A stretch of DNA of 64,000 nucleotides from Microthrixaceae bacterium (lineage in GTDB: Bacteria; Actinomycetota; Acidimicrobiia; Acidimicrobiales; Microtrichaceae), in contig JAMLGJ010000012.1 in the NCBI GenBank assembly GCA_023958095.1, positions 40,040 through 104,039 of the forward strand, written 5' to 3'. This document shows, in pieces, positions 27,876 to 37,062 of the stretch. The translations under genes were made by a program, and so were the position numbers. Every line of letters starts with the position of its first letter. The first letter of the stretch is position 1. Below the pieces are notes generated by a model. That model saw only the letters and a program-made list of their open reading frames with translations. It did no database searches and was not told the DNA's origin.

Positions 27876-28982
27876 CTAGTGGATCTGGATCTCGCAGTCA
27901 TCGCCGATCATCAGTCGCGTCGCCGCCGGACGCTGACCGGAACGCCTCACAACGGCGTCGCGGCCGATCAGGGAATCGGCCAACCGAGGTACACCCTCGA
28001 TTCGGGAACGGCTGAGCACCACGGAGTGCTCGACCTCGGAGTCCACCACCCGGCAGTCGTCGGCAATCGCCGTGAACGGTCCGATGTAGGAGTCCGCCAC
28101 GATCGTGCCGGCTCCGATGACCGCGGGTCCCCTGACGTGCGACCTCACCACCGAGGCCCCCGGTTCCACCACCACTCGACCATCGATCCGGCTCTCGGGG
28201 TCGACATCGCCCTCGATGTTCGGTTCGAGCGACTCGAGCACGCGCCGGTTGCTCTCGAGCAAGGGGTCCTTCTTGCCGGTGTCCAGCCACCAGCCCTGCA
28301 GTTCGTCGTGGCGCACCCGGTAGCCGTTGTCTATGAGCCACTGGATCGCGTCGGTGATCTCCAGTTCGCCACGGGCGGACGGCTCTATCGAGGCGACCGC
28401 TTCGTGGATGGCGCTGGTGAACAGGTAGACCCCCACCAGTGCGAGGTTCGACGGCGGGTTCTCGGGTTTCTCGACCAGTTGGATCACGTGGCCCTGGTCA
28501 TCCACCGCTGCAACACCGAACCGCTGTGGGTCCGACACGGGGCTCAAGAGGATCTGCGCCGCCGGGGGTGGGGTCGCGGCGTCGAGTCGCTGGTGGGCCG
28601 ACTGGTGCCTGTCGGCCTCGAAGCGACCGACGAAGTCCGCGAGACCCTGCTGGAGCATGTTGTCGCCCAGGTACATGACGAAGTCGTCGTCACCGAGGAA
28701 GTCGCGTGCGATCAGCACACAATGGGCCAGCCCGAGCGGCTCATCCTGGGGGATGTAGGTGATCGAAGCACCGAACCTCGAACCGTCGCCCACGGCCTCG
28801 CGCACTTCGGCGCCCGTCTCGCCGGTGATGATGCCGATCTCGGTGATGCCGGCGGCGACCATGTCCTCGATCCCGTAGAAGAGGATCGGCTTGTTGGCCA
28901 CGGGTACGAGTTGCTTCGCGCTCGTGTGGGTGATCGGCCGCAGCCGCGTTCCGGCGCCGCCGGAGAGGATCAGACCTTTCAT
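27876..28982 (-). CDS. rmlA: Glucose-1-phosphate thymidylyltransferase, long form
   Basis: A 368-residue nucleotidyltransferase making dTDP-glucose from dTTP and glucose-1-phosphate, the first step of rhamnose donor synthesis. The signature LSGGAGTRLRPITHTSAKQL (residues 5-24) binds the nucleotide, and LGDNMLQQG and VEKPENPPSN are conserved. A left-handed beta-helix-like tail (about residues 245-368, repeats such as VVEPGASVVRSHVRGPAVIG) makes it the long StrD/RmlA-long type rather than the approximately 290-residue type. ATG 28982 starts directly at the sugar-nucleotide motif. It is followed by rmlC after a short gap holding a CTAGTGGATC direct repeat. Confidence 0.93.
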   Translation of the reverse strand: MKGLILSGGAGTRLRPITHTSAKQLVPVANKPILFYGIEDMVAAGITEIGIITGETGAEVREAVGDGSRFGASITYIPQDEPLGLAHCVLIARDFLGDDDFVMYLGDNMLQQGLADFVGRFEADRHQSAHQRLDAATPPPAAQILLSPVSDPQRFGVAAVDDQGHVIQLVEKPENPPSNLALVGVYLFTSAIHEAVASIEPSARGELEITDAIQWLIDNGYRVRHDELQGWWLDTGKKDPLLESNRRVLESLEPNIEGDVDPESRIDGRVVVEPGASVVRSHVRGPAVIGAGTIVADSYIGPFTAIADDCRVVDSEVEHSVVLSRSRIEGVPRLADSLIGRDAVVRRSGQRPAATRLMIGDDCEIQIH

Positions 28983-29056
28983 CCGGCGCGTTTCTAGCAC
29001 CGGGGTCCGCCGGACCACTAGCCCCGCACCCGGCTCCGCACCCGTGCCTCCACGGC

Positions 29057-31369
29057 TCAGGGCTGCTTCCGCCACGACTCGGCCAGTACCTCCGATGCGA
29101 TCCGCCCGACTTCCTCGAAGCCGAATGCACCGAGTTCTTCAGCCGCTGCGGAGGCCAGCCGCCGGCGGAGCTCCGGATCCCCGGCCACCCCACGCATCAT
29201 CGCCGCGGCAGCATCCAGGTCCGGCTCCGCCCAGTGGCCATGTGCCGGGTAGTAGTGACCGGGCCCCACCTCCACCTCCTCGGCGGGTACGAGCATGGCG
29301 GAGCGCTGCGACATGAAGTCGAGATTCCCCGAGTAGGCGGTTGCGACCACCGGCGTGCCCACGGCCATCGCCTCCGCCATCGTCAGGCCCAGGCCCTCGG
29401 TGCGGTGCAGCGATACGTAGCAGTCGGCCACGGCCACCAGGGCCATGCGGTCCGCAGCCGACAGCAGTTCATCGCGAACGATGATGTCGTCGCGGTCCGC
29501 CAGTTCCCAGCGCAGCCGTTCGAGCCGCTCGGGGAAGAGGTTCCCGTTGATGCACTTGATGACCAGCGCCGTGTCGCCCGGCTCCGGGAACGCCCGGCGG
29601 TACGCATCCGCCAGTCCGGAGGGGTTCTTCCGCTCCGGTTCGGACAGCCAGTCGAACGAGAACAGGAAGGTGAAGCGGTCGTCCAGGCCAAGCCGCTGGC
29701 GCGCGCCGGGCTCGAGGGAAGGTACGTCGAAGACCAGGGGCGACGGGACGACGTGCACGGGGAGGCCGTGGCCCGAGAAGGCCCGGCGCAGGTAGTTGGT
29801 GGCGACCCAGATCTCGTCCACCAACCCGAAGGCTTCCTCGTGGGCAGGCGCAGGAACGTCACTTTCCCAGAACCAGAGTCCGATGTTGTGGTGGCCCTCC
29901 AACACCTCTCGACCGGCATCGGCCACGAACAGGGGAAGCTGGTCGGGCGTGATCAGCATCAGGTTGAAGTGGTAGGGCAGGTCGAGTGCCCCGTCGGACA
30001 CCGAGCGCATGTTGGAGGACGTACGGTCGTAGGAGACCGTCCGGTTGGGGATCCCCGCTGTGTCCAGCGCGGCCTTCATCCGGCGTGCGGCCACGCCCAG
30101 ACCGAGTTCGGCGCCCAGGTAGCCGATGAGGTTCACCCCGAAGGGGCGCCGTGCCCCCGGAGGTGTCATCGACGGGGCAGCAAGCGGTTGTGGGGGTGGA
30201 GGGAGGGTGAGCAGCGAGGTCTCCGCCTCGCTCAGGCCGTGGCTCCACATCCATGCGGTGAAACGCCGGCGATCCTTCCAGCGGAGATGAGGAAAGGCTC
30301 TCAGAAGGTCCGGCCGGCGCGTGAGCATCTGGTCGACATGCGGGTTGACACCGCTTGCAGAGCCTGGCTCGGGACGGTTGAGCAGCTCCAGGAACTGCCC
30401 CACCTCACCTGCGACCAGGGGATTCGGTGGGAGTTCACAGTCGCGGTCCCCACCGGCATGTCGGTGTCCTTCACCCAGCCGTTGGCCGATCAGCTGTCGG
30501 TACCACGCAGCGATGCCCTCGTCGTGGCGGATCCCACCGACGAGGTCGAGGCGCCGGTTGCCCGAATGGCTGTCCTCGGCCACCCACCCTGCTTCGCGCA
30601 GGCGGTCGGCCTGGGCGGCGCACAGCTCCTTCAATCCGGGTGACTCGCTCAGCAGGACGCTCGGTGCGGAGGCGCCCGGTGGGTTGAACCACCACGGGCG
30701 GGCGGGGTCCAGGCCTGCGAAGTCGATCAGCGCGAGCGGGCGTCCGTCGGCGAGCAACGAACCGTCATCGGCCAGTTCGACCTCACCCGCGGTGTGGGCG
30801 CTGAGGCACAGCGCCGGGTCGACGATCGTGGTGGAGCCGACCGGGAGCTGCCACCAGGGTGGGACCCTTGACGGCCCGGAGTCCGCGGTCACCGCCTGCA
30901 ACACACGGTCCTTCCACCAGCACTGCCATCGGCCGGCTTCTGCGGCAACCAGGAGGCCAGGGGCGAAGCCCCCCCATGCGTCGCCATCGGTGCCCGGGTG
31001 ACGGGCGCGCGCGGCCAGCACCCCGGAGGTCGAGGCCACCTCGGAGAGGTCCCCGAGGACCGCGAACGTGTCGTCGAGGACCACCGTCGGGGCCTCGGGT
31101 GAACCGTCCATGCCAATCGCATCCAGAACCCACGGCAGGGCGGCCCAACCGGCGTCGCGTTCCCCGAAGGCCATCACGAGGTCCTCCCAGCGGAGTCCCT
31201 CGAAGTCCAGCCCGTGTGGCAGCACGTGCTGCTCCTCCACGGGACGTGCCAGCCTGCCCTCGGCCCGCAGCGTCAGCACGGAGGCCGCGTGATGGTGGCT
31301 GCGGATCCCCTCACGCACGACATGCGCCCGGGGCCCGTCGACCGCGGGCGACACGACGAGAAAGCGCAT
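29057..31369 (-). CDS. Two-part glycosyltransferase: degenerate GT-A-like N-terminus plus GT4 C-terminus
   Basis: A 770-residue protein. Around residues 165-280, VDPALCLSAHTAGEVEL and PLALIDFAGLDPARPWWF resemble the dP-x-NvAyWN and FSGfdP region seen in GT-A-like modules fused to GT4 enzymes, but catalytic motifs are not clear. From about residue 405 a GT4 domain begins with FGVNLIGYLGAELGLGVAAR. It has LFSFDWLSEPERKNPSGLA (donor site) and SLHRTEGLGLTMAEAMAVG with an intact E-x7-E. It lies upstream of rmlA on the same strand, so it is a candidate rhamnosyltransferase, by context only. Confidence 0.82.
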   Translation of the reverse strand: MRFLVVSPAVDGPRAHVVREGIRSHHHAASVLTLRAEGRLARPVEEQHVLPHGLDFEGLRWEDLVMAFGERDAGWAALPWVLDAIGMDGSPEAPTVVLDDTFAVLGDLSEVASTSGVLAARARHPGTDGDAWGGFAPGLLVAAEAGRWQCWWKDRVLQAVTADSGPSRVPPWWQLPVGSTTIVDPALCLSAHTAGEVELADDGSLLADGRPLALIDFAGLDPARPWWFNPPGASAPSVLLSESPGLKELCAAQADRLREAGWVAEDSHSGNRRLDLVGGIRHDEGIAAWYRQLIGQRLGEGHRHAGGDRDCELPPNPLVAGEVGQFLELLNRPEPGSASGVNPHVDQMLTRRPDLLRAFPHLRWKDRRRFTAWMWSHGLSEAETSLLTLPPPPQPLAAPSMTPPGARRPFGVNLIGYLGAELGLGVAARRMKAALDTAGIPNRTVSYDRTSSNMRSVSDGALDLPYHFNLMLITPDQLPLFVADAGREVLEGHHNIGLWFWESDVPAPAHEEAFGLVDEIWVATNYLRRAFSGHGLPVHVVPSPLVFDVPSLEPGARQRLGLDDRFTFLFSFDWLSEPERKNPSGLADAYRRAFPEPGDTALVIKCINGNLFPERLERLRWELADRDDIIVRDELLSAADRMALVAVADCYVSLHRTEGLGLTMAEAMAVGTPVVATAYSGNLDFMSQRSAMLVPAEEVEVGPGHYYPAHGHWAEPDLDAAAAMMRGVAGDPELRRRLASAAAEELGAFGFEEVGRIASEVLAESWRKQP

Positions 31370-31417
31370 CAGGCCATTGTGGCCGACGTGCGCCGGGTCA
31401 CCGGTGAACGTCGCCGG

Positions 31418-32881
31418 TCACTTGACCACGACGGTGCGGCACCCGAGAGTCTGGTTCGACCCCGCGCCGACGTTGATCGCCACTGCACAGAAGTCGTAGG
31501 TGCCCTCCGCGAGCTCTCCCACCCACAGGTAGCCGAGCCTGTTGCCGTAGCCGGGGAACCGCGCTTCGATGTCGGGGCGGTACTGCTTGGCGTCCAGGTG
31601 CCACGCCCGCTCGTTGTTGTTGAGCACTATGTGGACCTGGCGGTAGCCGGGCCAGGGATCGGGATCGATCACCCAACCCCACATCTTCACGAGGTTGCCG
31701 TTCTGCGAGAACCCGTTGAACTCGCCGAACGGCGGGCCACTCGAGGGGTTGAAGGGCCCGTAGGTCAACAGCGACCAGTTCTTCCAGTCCTGGGCGCGCT
31801 GGCGGATCTGACCGAGGTAGGAGTGGATCGTTCCGGGACACGTCGTGGCGCCGACGTCGCGGTGCCCGATGACGTTCGGCAGGTTGACGACGGTGCCCGC
31901 CGCGTACTTCGTACCCCCGCCGGAGGTGAAGCTGCTCGACCCGCTCGGGTCGACGGCACCGGTGTACAGCTTCCACCCGGCGATCCGGCTGACGCCCTCC
32001 AGCGTCGCGCTGCTGGGAGTGGCCGAGGAGTAGTCACCGAGGACCGAGATGCCGACGGTGTTCGTGTTGAACCCGGATGCGTGGGCGCCGATGACGGGTC
32101 GGTCGATGCCGCCGCCGCGACCCTCCCAGATGCCTCCGTACTTGTCGACCACGAAGTTGTACCCGATGTCGTCCCAGCCGCGACCGTCCTGGTGGTAGGC
32201 CTGTATCCCCGCGATCATGCCCGGCACCTGCGACTGGGAGTAGCTGTTGGACGAGACCGTGTGGTGCACCACCGCCTTCTTGATCACCGAGCCGTAGTTG
32301 GTGTCCTTCGGGGCCCGGGCCCCCCAGGCCGAACGCGGGTTGACCTGGAACGGGATCGGTGAACTCGCGGCACCGGCGACGTCCTCCACCGCTGCAACGC
32401 TGCGCCGCAGTTCGGTGCGCACGAGCACCACGCTGGCGTCCTGTGAGTCGTGTGCATCGAGGTTCACCTCGTAGGCCTCTGAGGACCCCACCCAGAACGG
32501 TTCGGTTCCGTAGTTGGTCGGATCGTCGGGACCTTCGTCCTGTTCGGCATGGAGCTCCCGCCACTCCCCCCAGTTTCCGGCACCGTCGTCCACCCGGACC
32601 ATGACCGGCTCCTCGGGAGGGGAGTCGAACACCACGGCCATCAGGGAGAACTCCTCGGTTGCCTCCTCGGTGGCCTGCACCCGTTCGTCCCCGAGCGGTT
32701 CGTCCGCAGCCTGCTGGACCTCTGCCATCTCCTCGGTGGTGGCCACGTCGGCAGGCGGGAGCTCGACGGTCGAGGCGACGGCCTGCTCGACGAACTCGAG
32801 CTTCGGCAGTGGTGCCATCAGGGCGAACAGCGCAAGTGCGAACCCTACGGCCAGTCGACGAGCGACCTTGTGTGCTGTCAT
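31418..32881 (-). CDS. Secreted N-acetylmuramoyl-L-alanine amidase (PGRP/amidase_2)
   Basis: A 487-residue exported zinc amidase cleaving the lactyl-peptide bond of peptidoglycan. The N-terminal signal peptide has a basic RR and a hydrophobic core VGFALALFALM (residues 12-22). A Glu-rich linker and beta-rich segment lead to the amidase domain (about 180-370), with zinc ligands in KAVVHHTVS (His206/207), VIGHRDVG (His340) and TTCPG (Cys348). The C-terminal domain (about 395-487) is shared with the M23 peptidase at 59392-60354. ATG 32881 is preferred because GAGG lies seven bases upstream; ATG 32887 is the alternative. It may remodel the wall where the polysaccharide attaches. Confidence 0.9.
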   Translation of the reverse strand: MTAHKVARRLAVGFALALFALMAPLPKLEFVEQAVASTVELPPADVATTEEMAEVQQAADEPLGDERVQATEEATEEFSLMAVVFDSPPEEPVMVRVDDGAGNWGEWRELHAEQDEGPDDPTNYGTEPFWVGSSEAYEVNLDAHDSQDASVVLVRTELRRSVAAVEDVAGAASSPIPFQVNPRSAWGARAPKDTNYGSVIKKAVVHHTVSSNSYSQSQVPGMIAGIQAYHQDGRGWDDIGYNFVVDKYGGIWEGRGGGIDRPVIGAHASGFNTNTVGISVLGDYSSATPSSATLEGVSRIAGWKLYTGAVDPSGSSSFTSGGGTKYAAGTVVNLPNVIGHRDVGATTCPGTIHSYLGQIRQRAQDWKNWSLLTYGPFNPSSGPPFGEFNGFSQNGNLVKMWGWVIDPDPWPGYRQVHIVLNNNERAWHLDAKQYRPDIEARFPGYGNRLGYLWVGELAEGTYDFCAVAINVGAGSNQTLGCRTVVVK

Positions 32882-33003
32882 TGCCATGCCTCGAACTCGT
32901 CGCGGGCCGAGGGCGCCCGCGCTCAGGGTGTCAACGCTAACAGCGGATCGGCTGATGTTGCGCTTATGTGACAGAATTTTGGGGCGTCGATCGGATGCTG
33001 CCC

Positions 33004-35697
33004 CTACCGCTGAGCCGCACGCAGCAGGGCCCCGGCGAAGCCTTCCGCTGATTCACCCCAGGTCCGGGGAGTGAACGCTGCGGCCGCGGCCCGCGCAGCG
33101 GCCAGGGTGTCCGGATCGGCGGTCAGTTCCTCGACAGCGGTGGCCCAGGCCTGCGGCGAAGAGGGGTCAGCGAAGCGCACGGCCCCGGCCGGGACATCCG
33201 AGAGCACCTCCGGCAGGGCTCCACCCGATGAGGCCACCACGGGTGTGCCGTGGCCGAGCGCCTCCAGCGCCGGGAGGCCGAACCCCTCCGAATGGCTGGG
33301 AACCAGCACTGCGGCCGCGCCCCGGTAGAGGGTCGCCAGGACCTCGTCGTGTGCGTCGTCGAACCAGTGGAGCCGCCGACCCAGGTCGGGATGCGAGCGG
33401 ATCCGGGCCACCAGAGCGTCGCTCCCCCAGCCGTAGCGGCCCGCGAACACCATCTGTAGATCCCGATGGCTCTTCGGCAGAAGGTCGAGGGCATCCAGCA
33501 CCACCGCATGGTTCTTGCGGGGTTCCAGCGTGCCGACCACCAACAGGTAGCGACCCTGTTCCAGTGGGGCGGGCGGGCAGTCCGCATCGGGAGCCTGCTG
33601 CTCCGCCGCGACGCCGAGCGACACCATCTCGATCGGGGGCACGGGAATGGACCACTGCTCACACACCTCACGGACCTGACCAGCGGTCTCCGACGAGGCG
33701 CACAGCAACGAGTCCGAGTGGCGCAGCTGGGCGAGGGCCACCGGGTCGAATATCCGGCGGAGGCGCGGGGCGAACCAGTCGGGGTGCTGCAGTGGGAGAA
33801 GGTCGTGAACGAACGAGGCCACGATCACCCCGCGTCGGCGCGCGTCGGCGAGCAGGGCGTCGCGGTCCACCTCCAACTCGTTCCAGACCGCGTCGCACTC
33901 GAACAGGAGCGATCCCGGGGTGAACCCATCGATGAGGAGGCTGTCCTCCACCCTTCGACGGCGGGCGCCGAAGACCCGCTCGCGCCAGTGTCGCAGGGTG
34001 GCGATCACACCAGTGCGTTCGGACACCCACCGGAGCAGTGACTTCAGGCGCTCCATGGGCCCGTCGGAGTCCGGGAGGTCGGGACCACCACCGGAGCGCA
34101 GCAACGAAGCGTGTTCCTCCGCGGTGATCCGTCGGAACCTCCGGTTGCGGGGGCACCACCGGACCAGAACGACCTCGAGTCGTTCGTCCCCCGATGGCAG
34201 CTCTGCGGCCAGGGCGCACACGACGCGCTGGATCCCGGCCCGGTAGCCGGCCTTGAGGGTCTCCCCCACGTCGATGTAGACGACCAGAGGGCCGCCGGGC
34301 CACGGCTCGGGGGCCTTGGGGGACCCCGCTGGTTGGAACACCCCGCGGACCCTGCGGGTGGGCTTCTGCCCGGGCCGGGTGGCACGGCGCGCAGCGGGGG
34401 CGCGGAGCATGGCAGCGATGGTCGCCCTGACCCAGGTGGCGAGTGGTTCCGCCTGCGCCCTGTGTCCGCGCCTCACCCTGCCGAACACGTTGACGCGGAA
34501 CAGGCGCCGCCCACCGCGCGACAGCCAACCCAGGGCACGGGCCCGTTCCCGGCGATTCCCGTTGCGGAGGTTCGTCACGAGCCAGTTGCGGCGGTCCAGG
34601 AACACGTGCCAGCGTGACCCGCCGCCGCCCGAGGCGCCGAAGGCATGGTGCGCCAGTGCGGCCGGTTCCGCCAGCACCTTCCACCCGGCCCGGCGCATCC
34701 GCCACGAGAGGTCGGTGTCCTCGTAGTAGGCGAAGAAGGCCGGGTCGAACAGGCCCACCTCCGCGAGTGCGTCTGCACGCAACAGGGCGGCTCCACCGCA
34801 GAACCCGTCCACCTCGTGAGAAGTCCCGGGAACGCCCGGCTCACCGAAGCGATCCGGCTCGCCGTAGAGGATGTCGAAACCCTCGCCGCTGTCGTTGATC
34901 CCGGTGCCGAGCCCGTTCAGCAGCGTCGTGCGCTCCTCGGGGAGTACCGCGTCCAGGTGCGTCGAGGAACCGGCACCATCGATGAGACCCACCGAGACGC
35001 GCGCTGGCCGCCGGGAACAGGGAACCCACAGCCGCCCCTCGGTGTGGGGTGCCAGGCGCCATACCTTGCGTGCCGGCCAGTCGAGCGCTCCTTCGTCGGT
35101 GAAACCCTCGGTGCGCACCCTCGACAGCACGTCGAGGGATGCAGACCCGTCGATCGTGAGCACCAGGGAGGTGACCGTCAGCGGTGACTCCCGCGCCGTG
35201 AGCTCGACGGGCGCGAACTCCGGCTCCAGCACCAGCCTGGAGGACACTGCCGCGCACCGGTCGTCGCCCTGCATCGCGGCCACCAACGCCGCGAGCCAGT
35301 CCGGGTCGGCCCAGGCATCGTTGTTGAGGAGCGCTACGTACTCGACCGAGCCCGCGGTGCCCGGATCCGTGAGCATCCTGATCGCACGGTTGCAGCCCTC
35401 CGCGAACCCGAGGTTCTCACCGGTGGCCAGCACCTCGACCGGGGGTGCGTCGGAGCACTGCAGCCAGTGCCGCAACTCCACCAGGGAGCCGTCCACCGAG
35501 CCGTTGTCCACCAACACGATGCGCGTCCGGTCCGCGGGGTGGGTCTGGTTGCCCAGCGACTGCAGGCAGCGGCGGGTGAACCAGGCACTGTTCCAGTTGA
35601 GTACGACCACTCCGACCATGGGTGGGGTGCGGGCGGAGGCCATCCCACCCGGGCCCGTCCCACCGTGTGTCGACGCGCCTGTTCTCGGAGTCGGCAT
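33004..35697 (-). CDS. GT2-GT4 fusion glycosyltransferase
   Basis: A protein of about 897 residues. The N-terminal GT2 domain starts VGVVVLNWNSAWFTRRCL (near residue 20) with VLVDNGSVDGSLVEL, ALLNNDAWADPDWLAAL and the FCGGAALLRADAL plus ED-x-D-x-SWRMRR motif of rhamnosyl/galactofuranosyl-type GT2 enzymes. A roughly 60-residue basic Pro-rich linker leads to a GT4 domain. That domain has VGTLEPRKNHAVVLDAL and LVPSHSEGFGLPALEALGHG, a classic E-x7-E. The ATG at 35697 has TAAGAT exactly seven bases upstream; an in-frame start at 35730 would cross that box. Two successive sugar additions by one chain are likely. Confidence 0.86.
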   Translation of the reverse strand: MPTPRTGASTHGGTGPGGMASARTPPMVGVVVLNWNSAWFTRRCLQSLGNQTHPADRTRIVLVDNGSVDGSLVELRHWLQCSDAPPVEVLATGENLGFAEGCNRAIRMLTDPGTAGSVEYVALLNNDAWADPDWLAALVAAMQGDDRCAAVSSRLVLEPEFAPVELTARESPLTVTSLVLTIDGSASLDVLSRVRTEGFTDEGALDWPARKVWRLAPHTEGRLWVPCSRRPARVSVGLIDGAGSSTHLDAVLPEERTTLLNGLGTGINDSGEGFDILYGEPDRFGEPGVPGTSHEVDGFCGGAALLRADALAEVGLFDPAFFAYYEDTDLSWRMRRAGWKVLAEPAALAHHAFGASGGGGSRWHVFLDRRNWLVTNLRNGNRRERARALGWLSRGGRRLFRVNVFGRVRRGHRAQAEPLATWVRATIAAMLRAPAARRATRPGQKPTRRVRGVFQPAGSPKAPEPWPGGPLVVYIDVGETLKAGYRAGIQRVVCALAAELPSGDERLEVVLVRWCPRNRRFRRITAEEHASLLRSGGGPDLPDSDGPMERLKSLLRWVSERTGVIATLRHWRERVFGARRRRVEDSLLIDGFTPGSLLFECDAVWNELEVDRDALLADARRRGVIVASFVHDLLPLQHPDWFAPRLRRIFDPVALAQLRHSDSLLCASSETAGQVREVCEQWSIPVPPIEMVSLGVAAEQQAPDADCPPAPLEQGRYLLVVGTLEPRKNHAVVLDALDLLPKSHRDLQMVFAGRYGWGSDALVARIRSHPDLGRRLHWFDDAHDEVLATLYRGAAAVLVPSHSEGFGLPALEALGHGTPVVASSGGALPEVLSDVPAGAVRFADPSSPQAWATAVEELTADPDTLAAARAAAAAFTPRTWGESAEGFAGALLRAAQR

Positions 35698-35704
35698 CAC
35701 GTCG

Positions 35705-35710
35705 ATCTTA
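35705..35710 (-). promoter_or_regulatory. -10 box candidate (TAAGAT)
   Basis: TAAGAT stands seven bases before the ATG at 35697 on the minus strand and supports that start and a leaderless message for the GT2-GT4 gene. Confidence 0.45.
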
Positions 35711-35757
35711 TGGACAGCGGGGATGGGCACCCGCTGCGGCGTCGCGGGTGCAGCGGA

Positions 35758-36936
35758 TCAGGCCTCCGCTGGCGCAGCCAACGGAGCCGGCATGCAGTGG
35801 TCCTCGAGCTCCACGACCTGTATCCGGTCGCGGTTCTCCCAGGTGATCTGGTTCTCCGGGTCCTTGCGGAGCCTGAACTCACGGAACTCCATGTCGAGGG
35901 TGTCCACGGTCAGGTACCTGCCGATGAGTGAGTCGCCGAGCCCCAGGATCAACTTGACGGTCTCGATCGCCTGGATGGTGCCGATGAGACCTGGCAGCAC
36001 TCCCAGGACCCCTGCCTCGGAGCAGCTCGGGGCCAGCTCGGGCGGGGGTGGTTCGGGAAGCATGTCGCGGTAGGTCGGACCCCGCTTCGGGTCGAACACG
36101 GTGACCTGGCCCTCGAAGCGGAAGATCGAGCCGTGCACCACCGGGATGCCGAGTTTCACCGAGGCGTCGTTGAGCATGTAGCGCACCGGGAAGTTGTCCG
36201 CACCGTCCACCACGATGTCGAACTGGGAGATGATGTCGGTGATGTTCGAGGCATCCAGACGCACGTCGAAGGTGATCACGTTCACGTCGGGGTTGAGCGA
36301 GGTGAGGGTCTTCTTGGCGGAGTCCACCTTGCGCTCGCCCACGCGGTCGAGGTTGTGCAGCACCTGGCGCTGGAGGTTCGACTCGTCGACCACGTCCATG
36401 TCGACGATGCCGATCGTGCCCACTCCTGCAGCGGCCAGGTAGAGGGCTGCAGGGGACCCGAGGCCGCCCGCACCGAGCAGCAGCACCTTTGCCCCGAGCA
36501 ACTTCTGCTGGCCCTCCTCGCCCACCTCCGGGAGGAGCAGGTGACGCTGGTACCGGTTGCGCTGCTCGGGCGCCAGGACCTCGGGAACCGACCAGGAACG
36601 GTCCTCGTCCTTCCAGCGGTTGAAGCCGCCGGCCATGGACACGACGTCGCCGTAGCCGAGCTGCTCCATGGTCCGGGCGGCGAATGCGGACCGGACCCCA
36701 CCTGCGCACATCACGACCACCGGGCGGTCCCGGTCGGGCAACTTGCCCTCTACCTGGCTCTCGAGGTGGCCACGAGGGAGGAAGACCGAACCCGGTACCG
36801 CACCCTGTTCGAACTCATCGGCCTCGCGTACGTCCAGCAGCACCGCGCCGTCGCGGACCATCCGCTCCGCCTCGGCCGGGTCGACCTCACGGATCGCTGC
36901 CTTCGCCTCGTTCAGGAGCTCTCTGAAACCTGCCAT
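35758..36936 (-). CDS. Rhodanese-ThiF/MoeB fusion, sulfur-carrier adenylyltransferase
   Basis: A 392-residue cytosolic enzyme that probably adenylates and sulfurates a ubiquitin-like sulfur carrier (ThiS, MoaD or CysO type). An N-terminal rhodanese domain (about residues 15-110) has LLDVREADEFEQGAVPGS and the active-site loop MCAGGVRSAFA. The ThiF/E1-like domain (about 130-370) has LLGAGGLGSPAALYLAAAG, DMDVVDESNLQRQVLH and a conserved Cys in APSCSEAGVLGVLPG. Family members such as MoeZ and MOCS3 place rhodanese at the C-terminus, so the order here is swapped. ATG 36936 follows a GAGGTG-like site. No carrier protein gene is nearby. Confidence 0.87.
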   Translation of the reverse strand: MAGFRELLNEAKAAIREVDPAEAERMVRDGAVLLDVREADEFEQGAVPGSVFLPRGHLESQVEGKLPDRDRPVVVMCAGGVRSAFAARTMEQLGYGDVVSMAGGFNRWKDEDRSWSVPEVLAPEQRNRYQRHLLLPEVGEEGQQKLLGAKVLLLGAGGLGSPAALYLAAAGVGTIGIVDMDVVDESNLQRQVLHNLDRVGERKVDSAKKTLTSLNPDVNVITFDVRLDASNITDIISQFDIVVDGADNFPVRYMLNDASVKLGIPVVHGSIFRFEGQVTVFDPKRGPTYRDMLPEPPPPELAPSCSEAGVLGVLPGLIGTIQAIETVKLILGLGDSLIGRYLTVDTLDMEFREFRLRKDPENQITWENRDRIQVVELEDHCMPAPLAAPAEA

Positions 36937-37028
36937 CACCACACCTCGCGACGTCCGCTGTGTCCCGGTGAACCGCGGTCGCGGCCACCTGCCATCGTCA
37001 CGGATAAACCCTACCAACTTGGTCAACA

Positions 37029-37045
37029 TTCCCGAAAGCCGGGAA
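37029..37045 (-). terminator. Hairpin 18 bases past the sirtuin stop
   Basis: TTCCCG and CGGGAA form a 6-bp perfect stem with a 5-base loop, 18 bases beyond the stop codon of the gene at 37063. On the minus strand it is followed by TGTTGACC, not a true T tract, so it may be a weak terminator. Confidence 0.35.
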
Positions 37046-37062
37046 CTGTCCGGCCAGGACCC

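Noticed and set aside
27858..27885. Direct repeat CTAGTGGATC and palindrome CCACTAGTGG between rmlA and rmlC
   Set aside because: The copies are short, lie at the rmlA stop codon and have no partner elsewhere that I could see; probably chance or a weak hairpin.
32888..33003. Possible MtrA-type GTCACA site upstream of the amidase
   Set aside because: Only one half-site (GTCACA) is present; the expected tandem repeat is missing.
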